The notes beneath the pieces were generated by a model, which had not been told where the DNA came from, did not search any database, and worked only from the letters and a program-made list of their open reading frames with translations. From positions 1 through 64,000 of the forward strand of contig MEHQ01004506.1 of the NCBI GenBank assembly GCA_008828725.1: a stretch of DNA of 64,000 nt, written 5' to 3'. Position 1 is the stretch's first letter, and each line of letters begins with the position of its first letter. Shown here piece by piece: positions 11,993 through 24,564 of this stretch. The DNA is from Saccharina japonica. Lineage: Eukaryota; Sar; Phaeophyceae; Laminariales; Laminariaceae. The position numbers and the translations under genes were made by a program.

Positions 11993-12380
11993 CTACAGTA
12001 GTAACCATTTGAGAAGGTGCTATTTTTTTGTGGGTTCTGCCGATGGCTGTACTGAAAGAACCAAGGCGACAATTCACACGCCGGTTGTGTCCAACAATGC
12101 CCTGAGTGAAAATGAAAATTCGCGTTCGCGTCGATCTTTATATTTTTCAATTTTGCTTTAGTTATAGCCTTGAAAGGCTATTTTTGGTAAGGATTTCAAA
12201 CGGTCAATTTTCAATATATTTATTTTCGGCTGGCTCAGGAAACCACATTCTAGACCCGATATTGAAAGTGTGTTCCCGGAGGATTGTGGTGACAAGCTAT
12301 ACGATCATCATACAAGTTGTATTGTAGTAAAATATCCATTTTTGATGGCGCTGAAAATTTTTCCGTTTTCGGTTTTTTTC
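11993..12380. other. Unassigned spacer
   Basis: AT-rich sequence between the satellite array and the second 1.3-kb element. No gene or repeat is recognised. Confidence 0.5.
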
Positions 12381-13671
12381 CTACAGTATTCTTTTACGCT
12401 GCCAACGATCATTCAATGTAAGTATTGGATTGGATGAGGCCTCCTGCCCTGGTCGGAGGGCCTCGCCCGGGATAAACTCCGCGCTGAGTGCGCTCTCAGC
12501 GCGGTGCCCATCCCTGGGATTGAAATGACCGAGCAGAAAAAGACTACTAAGCCTGTAGGGTGGGTGGGAAGGTCTGTATTTTTCCTATGCCTATTATCCT
12601 CTTCTCGCCGGAGAATTAGGCTTGGACGAAGTGATCGTCTCCGGCATACAGTCTCTGAGTAATTCGGACCAAATCTGGTTTCATATTTTTGTGCCAAAAC
12701 TGGACTCAGCTGATTGGGTAACGATTTTACTACAGTATTCTTTTACGCTGCCAACGATCATTCAATGTAAGTATTGGATTGGATGAGGCCTCCTGCCCCG
12801 GTCGGTGGTCCTACCCATACTTCCTTGCGTTACTTAGTTCGTCCTCGGCCACCTTTCCGGGGCTGCGTTGTCTCACCCAAACTTGCTTCGTACTTATGTG
12901 CTAGTATACGTTAGGCGTACTTCGGTGTGCCTGCGGATAAAGCAGACTCAACCGCTGCAGACGGTGACGGCTCGCCGCGGACGCTTAGTCATGGTCCTGT
13001 TTCGTCCTTGCCGGTTTGACCAGTGTACAAGTGGTCCACCGGGTGTAGATTCGCTACTTTCTCTGTCTTCTACCTGCCGCTCTTCGTGATCTCGCTAACG
13101 GTCGTATCCACCAACGACTTGCTCCCTGAGCCTCCTACGTTCAAGGGGTGCCGGATGGTCGGGCATTCGCACCGCTCGCCGGTGCCCCTACCACGCCACC
13201 TCGTTGCCCTCGTCGGCTAGTGCTTACCCCTGCGGCTGGGCGTCAGGATGTCGCCTATAGAGAGTAAGCAACCCGTGATACCGCGCATACGTGTGTATGC
13301 TCGCTGCAGTTGATGCGTCGCCCCACCTCACCACACACCCGAGTGTGGTGAACACGAACTTCTCGGCGTCAAGAGGAGTCGTCCCGGCTTTATACGGGTA
13401 TTCTCACAACATGCCCGCAGATATCGGCGATATTTATTATAAATATGTACATACTTGGTATAATTTATTGTTTTGTTTCTTTAGACGCTAACCCCTCAAG
13501 TGTCGTGAAATTCGACGCCAGGAAGGCCAGTCTTGTCCTATCCGTCCGTGTGAGTATACAACACGCCTGGCACGCACTGTTCTCTATACATTGCCCCGGA
13601 ATCCCATTCTGGGACACATCGATGCCTATTCCACCAAGTGATAATACGTCGGCGTGTACCAGTGTGGTGAA
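12381..13671 (+). mobile_element. ~1.3-kb dispersed element, copy 2
   Basis: Full-length partner of 4272-5561, with the same doubled head (at 12381 and about 12731), the same 10-bp stem near 12477 and the same end near GTACCAGTGTGGTG. Flanking sequences differ between the two copies, so they are separate insertions rather than a segmental duplication of the surroundings. A further 50-bp fragment of the element (TTTGTGCCAAACTGGATTC and flanking bases) is at 14990-15039. Confidence 0.75.
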
Positions 13672-13734
13672 AACCAACAATTTGCCCACCCAGATCAGCA
13701 TAGTAAGGCATACCTGGTATTACTTACGTTTGGA

Positions 13735-13925
13735 CAAGCTAGGAAAGCTGCCTCCCTCGGCAGCATAAACATTACCAGGTAGGGAATAGTCGTTGCTGAA
13801 TTAGCTGCCTCCCTCGGCAGCATAATCATTACCAGGTACGGATTACTCGTTGCTGAATTAGCTGCCTCTCTCGGCAGCATAAACATTACCAGGTAGGGAA
13901 TACTCGTTGCGGAATTAGATGCTAC
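13735..13925. repeat. ~58-bp tandem repeat, three units, each with a hairpin and TACCAGGTA
   Basis: Each unit contains GCTGCCTCCCTCGGCAGC (a perfect stem GCTGCC/GGCAGC), then ATAAACATTACCAGGTA and GGAATACTCGTTGCTGAATT. Units differ by only a few substitutions. The minus-strand open frame over the array reflects the repeat and is not taken as a gene. Confidence 0.8.
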
Positions 13926-15700
13926 TGCCGGCACTGTTCAAACTACTAGCGATGCTGTTTCGCTGGTGCTGCGAAATCGACGCTATTCAAGGTGGTTAAG
14001 GTTTTGGTACTGTCAATACATGCTCGCTGTTGTTACGGCTGTACTGGTACTGGGTTTTACTGCTCGTGCGTAGTTGTTGAGGAGCACGAACCGTGCTACC
14101 GGTGCTATTTATTTGTAAATTTAGTACTTATTTTTATTTATTTATATTCCCGCGCTGATAAATGCTGACCAGATACCTCCCGTGCACCTGCCGGGCTTGA
14201 AAAATAATACACAGCGTCTTGGTGTATTTTAAATATATACTAGCGGTAAGATCACGGCCCCGCCCGTGGCGCTAGCCGAGCGTCGCCTAGAGTAGTATGC
14301 AAGGACATGGGATGGTAGTACTCGTTATTTATTTTCGGTTCTCCTACACCTAAACCGAAACCGAGGGAACGACAGTATCTACAGCAACCAAATAGCCACG
14401 GTGTACAGTGTCATGGGGAAGTTCCGGGGGGGGGCGTCGTATACACGCACGGTAAAACGAGCATAACGTAACCTGTGATTTAATGTTACGGGGGTCCAGC
14501 CATGATGTGGGTATTTGTTTACGTACCCGCTGACCGATTCCGGGCTGTGATTGCAGGTGCGCGTTGCTGGCTTTGAGATACGAAAATACTTTCAGTGAGT
14601 CTCGCTGATGCTGATGCTGACGCTGTGACTGCTGCGCTGCTTGTATTGAGGTCACAGAAGTCCTTTACTTTTGTAACCGTTGCTGAAGCGGCAGCTGGTG
14701 CTCTGCTGCTGCACGTCGCTTATAATTATAGATGCTGCGACATATGGGTACGAAATATTACTGTAGGTATCCAACCTCAAGCGTACAGTGTGATGCCACA
14801 CACGTACATCGCAGTGAGCATACCCACGTGATGCATGGTTTGCTGCTGTGGCTGTTAGCCGCTGCTGCTGCGGCTGAAGCGAGACCATGAGATAGCGAAA
14901 TAAACAACGACCTATAAAATATATAAGACATATATATAATAATATCAAGACCCAATATGCTACACCTGCGTCGCTCTTAATATATAGGCGTCTTTGTTTG
15001 TGCCAAACTGGATTCAGTTGATTGGGTAACGATTTTACTAGTTGGTGTACATCCCTACACGGAATTCGAAAACGGATGTACCCTCGGGTAGAATATGCGC
15101 TTCGCACGATTCTGACGAAATGGTCAAGCGCAACTTGTCACCACCTATTTACAACCCTGGTACTACGTATAAGTACGAACTGGTATTAGGCATCATCTGT
15201 TCGGTAGCTACAGGTATTAAGTAACCACCTTCTCGGTAGCTGACTAATAATATGTAGCCTAGTAGAAGATATCTTCAAACGGATGAAGGAACAAAATGCG
15301 GACCGTTTGTATATGATCCGTATTAATATCCAAACGATCCATACGTTTCCGCACATACGTATGTACAGTAGTCGTGCCTTCTAAACGAATAGCATCGCAA
15401 CCGCCATGACACCCGTTTTAGCTCATATATACCTGGTACGCGTTAGGCTAAGCAATCGCAGGAGACGCACACCCGTCAGCCGCGGGGACCACGTAGTACC
15501 TGAGGACGCGTGTTACGATATAGGCAGCACTTTTTGGCTGAATCGTTTTCTGAACGATCGGGCTCCTTACCCCAAATGCGTCGGGCTTTCATTCTTTCTT
15601 GTGACGAAATATATTTTTTCAGAGTATACTTCGGTCATGAGATTTTTCATCCATCCGTAGCTTGCGGTAGCACTTTTATTTGCCTCCAAAATCATTTTTC
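13926..15700. other. Intergenic DNA without recognised genes
   Basis: Contains the 50-bp fragment of the 1.3-kb element at 14990-15039 and a TACCTGGTA motif near 15429. Otherwise unassigned. Confidence 0.5.
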
Positions 15701-16890
15701 GGTGAGGTATGACGCTCCGTAACCCCTTTAGGACTGCAGTCCCGTTATGGGGACAAATAACTTGGAATTAGAGCCAAATATATGCTTATATGCACTGGAG
15801 TACTAAAAGGGTCAAGTGAGGAGCTCAGAAAAAAAAAACATGATGTATCTCTATCGTAGCATGCGTCTGAGCGTGCCGCGCGTCAAGGCACCGGGCCTGT
15901 CAATCGCGAGGAGCTTGCGACGGCGGCAACGCAGCAACTACAGTAGTAGTAGTAGCAACGTCATCCGCAGATTTTATCCCACTCTATTTCCAAGCATATA
16001 TATCTTGTGCCCAAGACGTGTGTGCAGTTTTACGGGGGATTTCAGTCAGCAGCAGTAGCAACATCACCTGCAGATTATAACCCTCTCTATTTCCAAGCAT
16101 GTATATGTTGTGCCCAAGACGTGTGTGTGCAATTTTTAAGGGGGATACTATCAGCCGTGGAATCCCCGAGATAGGAAGCAAAACGGCAGCAGTAATAATG
16201 GTTGGTGTTATCAACCGTCTACATTGAAAATAAAAAAAAACAACAGCTGTGAGCTCGAGGATTTCGTCGAAACTCATATTTGCTACGAGCTGAGTGTAAT
16301 ACTTCGATCGCGTTCAACCGTCTAGATAGAGCAGCGTGAGCGCCCAGAAGTACACGGGGGTAGGAAGGACCATCGTGTCGCGCCCGTGCCGTATATACGA
16401 CTCCTTGCATTGCAACCATTGTAGCTCGGACATCAACCATTGTACCATATCACCCCCCCCAAAACGCAGTGGCCATTTTGTTGTGACCCGTCAATTTTTC
16501 CCCTCTGGAGTCCCAACAGGGTTAGTTGATGCCACGTATTTGGGGACAAACTACTTGGAATTAGTGTAGGACAAGGTTTTTCAGTTCTGAAGCTCCACAC
16601 CGAAAAAAAAAAATGCAAAGCTACGATCGAGGTGCACCAGCTTTTTTTTCAAGCTCCTCAATTGAGCTCCATACCTCGATACCTGCAGTAGTCGAATACT
16701 GATTTTTGATGAAAATAAAACTACTACCCGACGAACAATCCCATAATAACCCTAGTATACTGTGAAAAAAAATGCAACACAAGACTGGAAACCCGACGAT
16801 TTTTGGGTTAAGGAGCCTTTACTAGGTCATTCAGAAAACGTTTCAGCCAAAAAAAGGTATACCTTATACCTCTATCGTAGCACGAGTCAA
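15700..16890. repeat. Fragments of a TIR element (family D) and a ~107-bp tandem duplication
   Basis: Pieces at about 15740-15880 and 16500-16890 share GGGACAAACTACTTGGAATTA, GAGGAGCTCAGAAAA and CCTCTATCGTAGCACG with copies at 20.75-21.23, 38.29-38.73, 44.49-44.66, 52.24-52.76 and 53.56-54.03 kb. Between them, 15965-16140 is a two-copy tandem repeat with GTGCCCAAGACGTGTGTG in each unit. A piece at 16230-16300 (GGATTTCGTCGAAACTCATA) recurs at 27.72-27.79 kb and inverted at 37.65 kb. Confidence 0.6.
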
Positions 16891-18848
16891 CATCGCGGCA
16901 GGGAGTTGCTTAAAAAATGGTGAGACGTGTTTTTCGTTGGTGAAAAAAATGGGGAACAACAGAAAAAAACATCGCTCCATCTCAGGGAAGGGGGTTTCGC
17001 GCTGAAAAAAACCCACAGCGCTCAAGAAGGCCCTCCACCCCGTTGCCTACCCGCCGAGGTTCAGCGACGATCGACAAAAACGAACTTTCGCGTGCTCGGA
17101 ATCTCTGACCAGGAAAAAAAATAAAGTGCAAAATGAGCACCCATACATACCTCCATCGGCCAGGGCAAGCCCAAGGCAAGACAAACCCCAGCCGGTAGCC
17201 CGTGAATCGAATCCAGAAAAGCGATCGAGACCAGAGATGACTCACTCACCATTGCACAAAGTGGATTAAGGGCTGCATCACCCCATAGAAAGTCGCGCGA
17301 AAAAATCTCATTCGTATCTCTAGCCCGCCGAGTGCCGGTGCCGTATCACCCAAACGTTTGCAGTAAAAAATTACGGCATCTCCGACCGCGTGCGGCATAT
17401 ATACCCTGCCCCCTCTCTCTCCCCCCCCCAGCCTCCAAGCCAAGTAAAACACCCGCGCAGGCGAACGGTGAGGATAGCATCGACGCGAACTCCCGTTAGC
17501 GCGTGGTCAACACACCTACAAATGATCGTGTCATTCGCTTCTAATCGGAGGAGACAGCATCGCATCGTCAACCACTCGAAAAAAAAAAACGTGGGCCATC
17601 GAAGGCCAGTGCAAGCCAAGCATGCGCCTGGAACGGACCTGTTCCCCACCCGCGAGCGCCAATCCTTTTTTACAAACTGGCAGCCTTTCCCCCGGTCTCG
17701 ACACAGCTGCGGCACTCTCTTGACAGCAGGCCTGCGGTGTGCATCGATCGTCAAGAAATACCGGACACTATCCCCCGTCAGAGGCCTGGGGATCGAAAAC
17801 GCGACTGCTGTTGCCGGGTGAGACCGCCAAGAAACAAACGCAATGACTACCGCCGGTCAGGTGCGTATAAAAAAACGCGACTGTTTCAGCTGTGTAAAAC
17901 ACACCATGGTGTGTTAAGCATACGGGAAGGGAGGGCCTTTGCCCCCTCTGCTCTCAATGCCCCCCCAGCGTGCATCTCCTCTCCGCCCTGCCTCCGCCCA
18001 AAGTCCCCCACTGGCGCAGATACGGCACGAAAGTAACGACAGCAAGGCACCCACTGCCGTAAGCCTACATCGCGGACGCGCGGCACGTAACGCCTGCGTG
18101 ACGCACGCCGTGATCCCTCAAAAGACAACAAGCAACAACAAAAACAACGCTAGCAGCAGCAGCAGCAGTAGCAGCAGCGGCAGCAGCAGCGGCACCAAAG
18201 AACGCGACGGGCCACGATACGCAAAAGCCGTACCGTTCAGCCACCCAAGAGGTTTTCCACGACCAATCTACGCTCCCTGACGGCGTTACCGCCTCGACGG
18301 TTTCACCCTGGGAGGCATTCTTCCTCTAGCCGGGGCATGTAGCCCGAAAACACGGTTTCGGCCAATCACGCCCCTCCTGGCGGCGTTACCGCCTCGACGG
18401 TTTCATCCTCGGAGGCTTTTTCATTCCCACCGGGGGCTGGGGGAGCCGTGAAAGACAAAAGTGCGCGCCTTAATACGCTGTCGGGCGTTCCGACCTGCTG
18501 GCTAAAAACTACCATCGCTTGGGGGGTGTGGTGGTGGTGGTGGGTGGGGCGTGGGTCTTCCGTGTGCCAACGTCTCCCGCGAGGACCCCGTGAAATAAGA
18601 AGAGCGGTGCCATGAGAGCACCCGTGATGCTGGAACTTGGCCTAGCGCGCGGGTCGCTTACAGACTCCTTCCTTAGCGGCTTCCTTCAAAAATGCCGCAT
18701 GAGAAAAAAAATACACACACACAGAAAAAAAAAAAAAAAACACTTCACCAGACTCCTTCCAAAAAATAAAACCCGCGTCAGAGGGCCCCTTTCCTTCAGG
18801 CCCAGCTAGCTACACCGCCTCTTTTGGCTCGGACAGAGAGAGGGCCTC
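16891..18848. other. Downstream region of eIF6, no gene recognised
   Basis: This region should include the eIF6 3' UTR, since that gene ends at 18849 on the minus strand. A ~105-bp tandem duplication lies at about 18275-18425, with GGCGTTACCGCCTCGACGG in both units. A GCA-rich run is at 18152-18195. I found no exon with family resemblance. Confidence 0.5.
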
Positions 18849-21800
18849 TCATGTCATGGAGTCGATGAGAGAGCTGCGCATGCTGTTCACGATGTTGGAA
18901 GGCCCCTGCTCGTTGAGCTTGAAGATTGACTCCACGACGCTGATCTCCGTAGACGTTGTGTCCAGCCCGCAAAACGCCGTCCAGTCGTTCGCGACAACCC
19001 CCGCCCCCAGCACGTCAGACCCTCGGTTGACCGTACCCGCCACCAAAGGGATCTGTGGGCGGAGGATAGATAAGGCAGACGACGGTTGACGTTGGGGAGC
19101 GATGGTAATACTTAGACTACAGGCTACAACAAAACGGTAAGTGCGGTCATACCAACCGTCTATATAGTGTGAGTGGGCTGCAGGACGAGTGGTTGCGTGC
19201 TGGGCCCGGGCCGTACGTCTCCTTGCGTTTTACTTCGGGCACCGGGCGCACACATCTACATATGATGTATAGCCCAGAAGCCCGAGCTTCTTCGCGTGGC
19301 TCATGCTGAAATTGCCACCTTGTTTCGTCATTTTCTCTCTCTCAAAGTCCCGAAGGGGAAGGGGATACTAATAGGCCACCGTCGCAAGACGTGCTCGAAT
19401 AGACTGGAAGGAAGAAAACATGCCAACATAGATACATTGTATAGAGGACATGCCAGAGGGGGGGGGGGACGCCGGTCGCGTGCAGGTGCAAAACAGAAGC
19501 GTCGTGGCAACTCCCGTCACTAGAACCCCTCCCGTACGACTACGGCCATGCATGAAATAAGCACCCTCCTCCCTCCCCTCCCCGTCCAGCCTCCAGAACG
19601 CCGGGTTACCTGAAGCAAGCTCGAGAGCTCCTCGATGTCGTCGATGGTCGTTCGTGGGTGCACCATGCCCCCCTGGTTGGTGATCACGGCGTAGCTCCCC
19701 ACCAACGCGTTGCCCGCGATTGTTTGCCGGAATACCTCTACCCCTAGCACGTCAGCCACCAGATCCTCGGTTTCCTGGTCCAAGCAAGCACAGGCGGTGA
19801 CGGCGGCGGTAGCATTGTTACGGGGCGGGGTACACACATAAACACGCACGGCACACCTGTCGACAGGCATGGGAGGGGAGCGGGCGCCAAGCTAAAGAAA
19901 GCCATGGCAGCGATGTTGCGGGGGGGGGGGGGTACACACATAAACACGCACGGCACACCTGTCGACAGGCATGGGAGGGGAGCGGGCGCCAAGCTAAAGA
20001 AAGCCATGGCAGCGATGTTGCGGGGGGGGGGGGGTACACACATAAACACGCACGGCACACCTGTCGACAGGCATGGGAGGGGAGCGGGCGCCAAGCTAAA
20101 GAAAGCCATGGCAGCGATGTTGCGGGGGGGGGGGGGTACACACATAAACACGCACGGCACACCTGTCGACAGGCATGGGAGGGGAGCGGGCGCCAAGCTA
20201 AAGAAAGCCATGGCAGCGATGTTGCGGGGGGGGGGGGGTACACACATAAACACGCACGACACAACTATCGACGGTCATGGGAGGGGCGCGTGCGCCCAGC
20301 TAAAAAAAAAGGATTGGAAAAAGGAGAGGGAATAAAAAAGGAGAGGACAACTCTGCCTCTTGCACCCCACCCACCACGTTCTGGGAGCAAACAAACCACC
20401 TGAACTCAAGAATCGGATTTGAAAAAAAAAAATGCAGCGACACCAGATAATGTAGAAAGGGTTAAGGCATGCCTTAACTTCCTCACTGACCCTTTTGGGG
20501 CTTCGAAGGAAAAACGCAAAAAACGACGACCAAAAAACAAAAAAACGACCATGACAGTATCTGCCACGGCTTGGTTGGGGATGATACTCGTACTCGTATC
20601 TGGTATACATTTGGAATCCGAACAGCATTCCAAAAGGTCGTACGACACGGACCCAGCACACGTCTTGCGCTACACTCCCAAATCGTGGGCGATTCTGTTA
20701 ATAGTCACAAAAATAGGCGTGCTTATTTGCCTTCTAGGGGTAGCTCCTAATTTTTCTGAGGCTCCTCACTTGATTGTATTATGGGAGCTCTCTCTCCCTC
20801 ACCCAAAAGCCGGCGAGAAAAAAAAACAAGACGAGAACAATCCCATATGGCTCACGTACGGTACATTATTTACAGCTAGGGTCCCCCAGTAAGGGGGTGG
20901 TGTGCCAGAGCAATATGACCGCCTTATTGAGGGAAGCCGCCTTATTCATTCCAGGTTATGAGTGCAATCCCCCAGTCGCGCCAAGCGATTTTGACCGCCT
21001 TATATTGGGATACCGCCTTATACCGGGATACCGCCTTATTGGGGGACCCCCACTGTACAACGAAAAATAGTTGTAGAACATGAATTGACATTCCAACGAT
21101 AAGGCATGCCTCATTGGGGAGTTCCTCAGGTCAGGAGCCCCGTTTAGTCAGAAACATAAGAATTTGCCTCAGAAGGCAGAAAAAGTGCTACCAGTATAAA
21201 ATACACCTCCTGTCGTAGCAAGGGTCAAAAGGGTCAAAAGCGGTGCAACCCCAACCCTAACCCCTAACCCCTGTCTTGCTCACCCTGTCGAGATCGGTGT
21301 GGACCAGTGCGACGTGGTCGTTGGTGACGATGCAGTTCCCCAGGGCCGACAGGCGCTCCTCCACCCTCTGGATCACCACCGTGTCGGGCAAAGAGTTTCG
21401 CAGGTGCAGCAGCTCTTGGTCCGTTGTCGTGTTGGGCACCAGCAGCCCTCGCTTGTTTCCTGAGGTTGCCGTAATGCCACAAACGGGGGGAGGGTACATA
21501 CCGGATGGGGAATGGAAGGCGGGGGGGGGGGGGTACTTGATATGCATGCATGGCCGTAGTCGTATGACCATAGGAAGGGCGGAAGGAAAGGAATGGAATG
21601 CCGATCCTAATCTATGCCAGGGTTGTAGTATTGTCGACTCAGTGACCCTGTAGCACGGTACACATCCGAACTACTTTGTCGGGCAACGCAGCTTCTGACA
21701 GCCACAGGCAGCCGCACTGCTACAAGATACAGCCATACGAGGTACCTGGTACATGTCCTAAGACACAGTAGCTGTAGTATGATACCTTCGTACACCAGGT

Positions 21801-23933
21801 AGCTGCGATCTAAAATAGTTGAAATCTTAATCTTTGGCCCAGCCATTTTACGTACGAGCATTGAGCAGTATCGTGGTAAGGGGGTACGTATTGAAACTTA
21901 AGCATTAGGAAGAAAGAATTCGATGTTGGTTGATGATGCAAGGGTGGCCTTGTTGTCGAAAAAAAAGGTTGAGACCGACGAGTACTGCTGTAGGAAGAAC
22001 TACTATTAATACTGTAGCACTGCCATCGTCGATGGGGCATCATCCCCTCACGTAGAGCATGCCGACGGCCTGTTATAACGGTTTGACGACGGGCTTTAGT
22101 TCGTATTCGGAATCCCAGGTACCAGGAATATTTCAACTATTAATAGGGGTGCGGGGTAGACCTCTATCAAGATTTATTTATGTACGGATCATGCCATGGT
22201 TGTACAATAGCGGCACCTCCTTTACACGGGAGGTCAGTGACAGACAACACCGATACTGGAGAGCGCGAGGGCTCATTGGTTGGAGTGGACAACCGGCTAC
22301 TAATTATTTAGTAGACGATAAATACAAACCAGGGCCATAAAACCACCAACGTTATCCCCCCAAACCAACAGGACTCGAGGAAAACTACAATGCACTTGAC
22401 GGCACCTGGTATCATATTTATATACTTGTATATATATATACCTGGTATATGATACGCAGGACCTGTCTACAGGTACTGCAGAACGTACACATATTATTGC
22501 CATCAGGTACTCGTATGATAACTATTATTGACTATTAGACTACCTGTTACGTCAGTTCCATTGTACATGGTGGACTGCTGTACTACTACTGTAAGGCCAA
22601 AACCACCCGCTACGTAACATTCGCGCTTCTTGATTGTTCAGGTTGGGAAATTGGAAATTGGGCAGGCCGTTTCCCTCCTCGACGATATATATACACAGCA
22701 GTACGAGTAGTAGCAGCACACATACATGCGGATATCATACGACAGGTCGCTGCAATACATGGCGAACGCCTGGGACGTGGGAAGATAAAAACACCAGATC
22801 CTCGTATATACGAAACGAACGAAATTACATGGCGGTGGCTGGGGAGATAATGGCTACGCACGCATGATACTGCTGCTGGCAGCTGACAGCTGACAACTGT
22901 ACAACAGGTGACGCAAGCTGCTGTTCGACTGGGCTGACCGATGGCTCGGAAAAGACAGAATACCCCCTCGGGTTGAGCGTTGCCTTGCCGTGTTGCGCCA
23001 CGGGAGTTGCCACTGCTGCTGCTTCATTCGTACCTTTTGCTGTTCCAGTACGTGCACTATTAATAGTCTGTCTGTGTACCACAGGTATTCTGGTATGCTT
23101 GAAGTCGTCGGGATAGTTCTCGGTGGTCGTTATCCCTCGAAACCCGAGCACTTCTGAATACTACGAGTATAGACAGGAGGTCTATGCTCTACGATTACTG
23201 CACCTCGAATCGTCTGCGCGTTGGCTTGGGCGTCACAAAAATGTCTTGGGTCGACCATTCAATACTCAACCTATCCGATGCAAAAAATGTACGAGCCTCG
23301 CCGTAAACATGCGATTTACAACCAAAGGTGTATCATACCATAAGGGCCCGTATTAACGAGTATGAAATAAATTCAATTCGGAAAAAATAAAATTCAAATC
23401 CGCTTTTCATTGGTCAACACACGCACCAGCACCAAATATTATGCCCCAAGATCCTAATCTTTGGTGCTGGTGCGAGTGTTGACCAATGAAAAGCGGATTT
23501 TAATATATTTTTTTCCAAATTGATTTTTTTTCTTCTTCGTTAAAACGGGCCCTAAGGTACGTACCAAGTATTCACATGGGCTGCTTGTGTATGGTACGTC
23601 AACACCAGGTATGTAGCATTTCGCGGCTGAGCCCGAACCACGACAGACAACGCGGACCAACGCCAGCGAGGCCGACCATGCAAACGAAGCAGCACACCGT
23701 AGCAAGGGTCTCACGCCAGACTCTCCGCCCGGTTCCTCACCTACACACACCCGGCCGACGAATCGGCATCCGGCGATGCTGGTGTGCACCACCGGGATAT
23801 GGTCAGCCAGTTCGGACTCGAAAACGCTGTAGAAGTTCTCGCTGCCGCCGATGGAGCAGAGCGCGTAGCTGTTCGTCAGCTTAGAGAACACCCCAATCTC
23901 GTTGGAGTTTTCGAACTGCGCGCGAGTCGCCAT
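18849..23933 (-). CDS. Eukaryotic translation initiation factor 6
   Basis: eIF6 binds the 60S ribosomal subunit, blocks premature joining with 40S and is needed for 60S biogenesis in the nucleolus and cytoplasm. Four exons on the minus strand fit with matching phases: 23741-23933, 21284-21459, 19610-19774 and 18849-19052. All introns are GT-AG (557-2281 bp). The spliced product is 245 residues, the usual eukaryotic eIF6 length, which fixes the start at 23933. Diagnostic stretches are [15 protein letters not shown] and [12 protein letters not shown] in exon 1, [14 protein letters not shown] and [12 protein letters not shown]-like sequence in exon 2, [11 protein letters not shown] and NQGGMVHP in exon 3, and [15 protein letters not shown] with VVESIFKL in exon 4. 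These cover the pentein fold throughout. An in-frame ATG at 24035 would add 34 low-complexity residues and is less likely. The gene lies head to head with the ADA1-like gene at 24370. Introns 1 and 2 each carry a poly-C repeat just before the acceptor. Confidence 0.97.
19053..19609 (-). other. eIF6 intron 3
   Basis: GT-AG intron. Just after the donor, at about 19530-19600, is a copy of the dispersed poly-C repeat core (GTACGACTACGGCCATGCATG), here antisense to the gene. Nothing else is recognised. Confidence 0.85.
19806..20340. repeat. ~102-bp tandem repeat, five units, in eIF6 intron 2
   Basis: Units begin after a G-run with GTACACACATAAACACGCAC near 19829, 19932, 20034, 20137 and 20239. 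The middle units are almost identical and the last is diverged. Each unit ends in a run of 12-13 G, which reads as poly-C on the gene's strand. Because the period is divisible by three, long open frames appear on both strands. They are artefacts of the array. Confidence 0.9.
20341..21283 (-). other. Rest of eIF6 intron 2 with a family D repeat
   Basis: Contains family D pieces at about 20750-20960 and 21110-21230 (GAGGCTCCTCACTTG, CTCCTGTCGTAGCAAGGGTC) and short tandem CCGCCTTAT repeats near 20995-21045. No exon was seen. Confidence 0.6.
21460..23740 (-). other. eIF6 intron 1
   Basis: A 2.3-kb GT-AG intron. Near its 3' end (21500-21575 on the plus strand) is a poly-C repeat with core GGCCGTAGTCGTATGACC, in sense orientation to the gene. 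A hairpin MITE lies at 23344-23552. TACCAGGTA motifs occur near 21739 and 22440. Nothing else is recognised. Confidence 0.8.
23344..23552. mobile_element. Tourist/Harbinger-like hairpin MITE, copy 1
   Basis: Terminal inverted repeats start GGGCCCGTATTAACGA and end TCGTTAAAACGGGCCC, flanked by TAA on both sides. A second, longer inverted repeat lies inside (GCTTTTCATTGGTCAACAC to GTGTTGACCAATGAAAAGC, with CACCAGCACC arms), so the element can fold into one long hairpin. It has no coding capacity. The 3-bp TWA target duplication is the hallmark of the PIF/Harbinger superfamily. Confidence 0.85.
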
Positions 23934-24369
23934 TGCAGTTGCTGTTGCTGCTGCTGCGGCGGCTGTTGCCTGCTGTCCGCTGCTGCTGTCTGCTGCGCTG
24001 CTGCTGTTGAAGGGCTGCAGGCCTTTCGTTAGCAAAAAACTTGAATGGTACTCTCCCGTCTCCTGTCGGGTTGGGCGAAAGGAAAGGGTTGCTCTCCTCC
24101 TCTGCGCTATATACGTGGCTAGGAATATATCAACGTTGCGTCTGGACCACTTCTGTGCCTAGGAGGGCCGGTTGTGAGCTTTGCAGGCTGTGCAAAAGCT
24201 GGAGCGGAAATCAGGAACAGGGAACCTGTCTCAGAACGGTTCGTCTGGTGTGGAGTTGAGTGTCATTGGAAGGCCTTACCATGTAAGTACCTAGGGGACA
24301 GTAAAGAACGACTCGCGAATCGTCGGTGGCACTGCAGTAGAGTAGTGCCAACCGCACCCCTGCTGTGCC
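23934..24369. promoter_or_regulatory. Shared divergent promoter region, eIF6 / ADA1-like
   Basis: A 436-bp interval separates the two opposed start codons. It includes a CTG/GCC-rich part next to the eIF6 start. I found no clear TATA box. A bidirectional role is inferred from layout only. Confidence 0.5.
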
Positions 24370-24532
24370 ATGGCCTCTAGGTCCCGAAAAACCCTGTCGT
24401 CGGACCCCTCGAGGTCTCGATCGACCACGACACCTCACTCGGGTGGAAGTAAGAAAAGGTTGGTGAAGTTGGGAGATGTCCAGGCCGCCATCAAGTCCGA
24501 AAAAAGCAACAAGAACGGTAAGAACGCTGCTA

Positions 24533-24564
<32 letters not shown>

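Noticed and set aside
19744-20335. Long open frames on both strands over the 102-bp repeats
   Set aside because: They result from a repeat period divisible by three and lie in an eIF6 intron.
21247-21272. Telomere-like CCCTAACCCCTAACCCC
   Set aside because: Only two to three degenerate units inside an eIF6 intron; not a telomere.
23934-24035. N-terminal extension of eIF6 from the ATG at 24035
   Set aside because: The extra 34 residues are low-complexity Ala/Thr/Ser; starting at 23933 gives the usual 245 residues.
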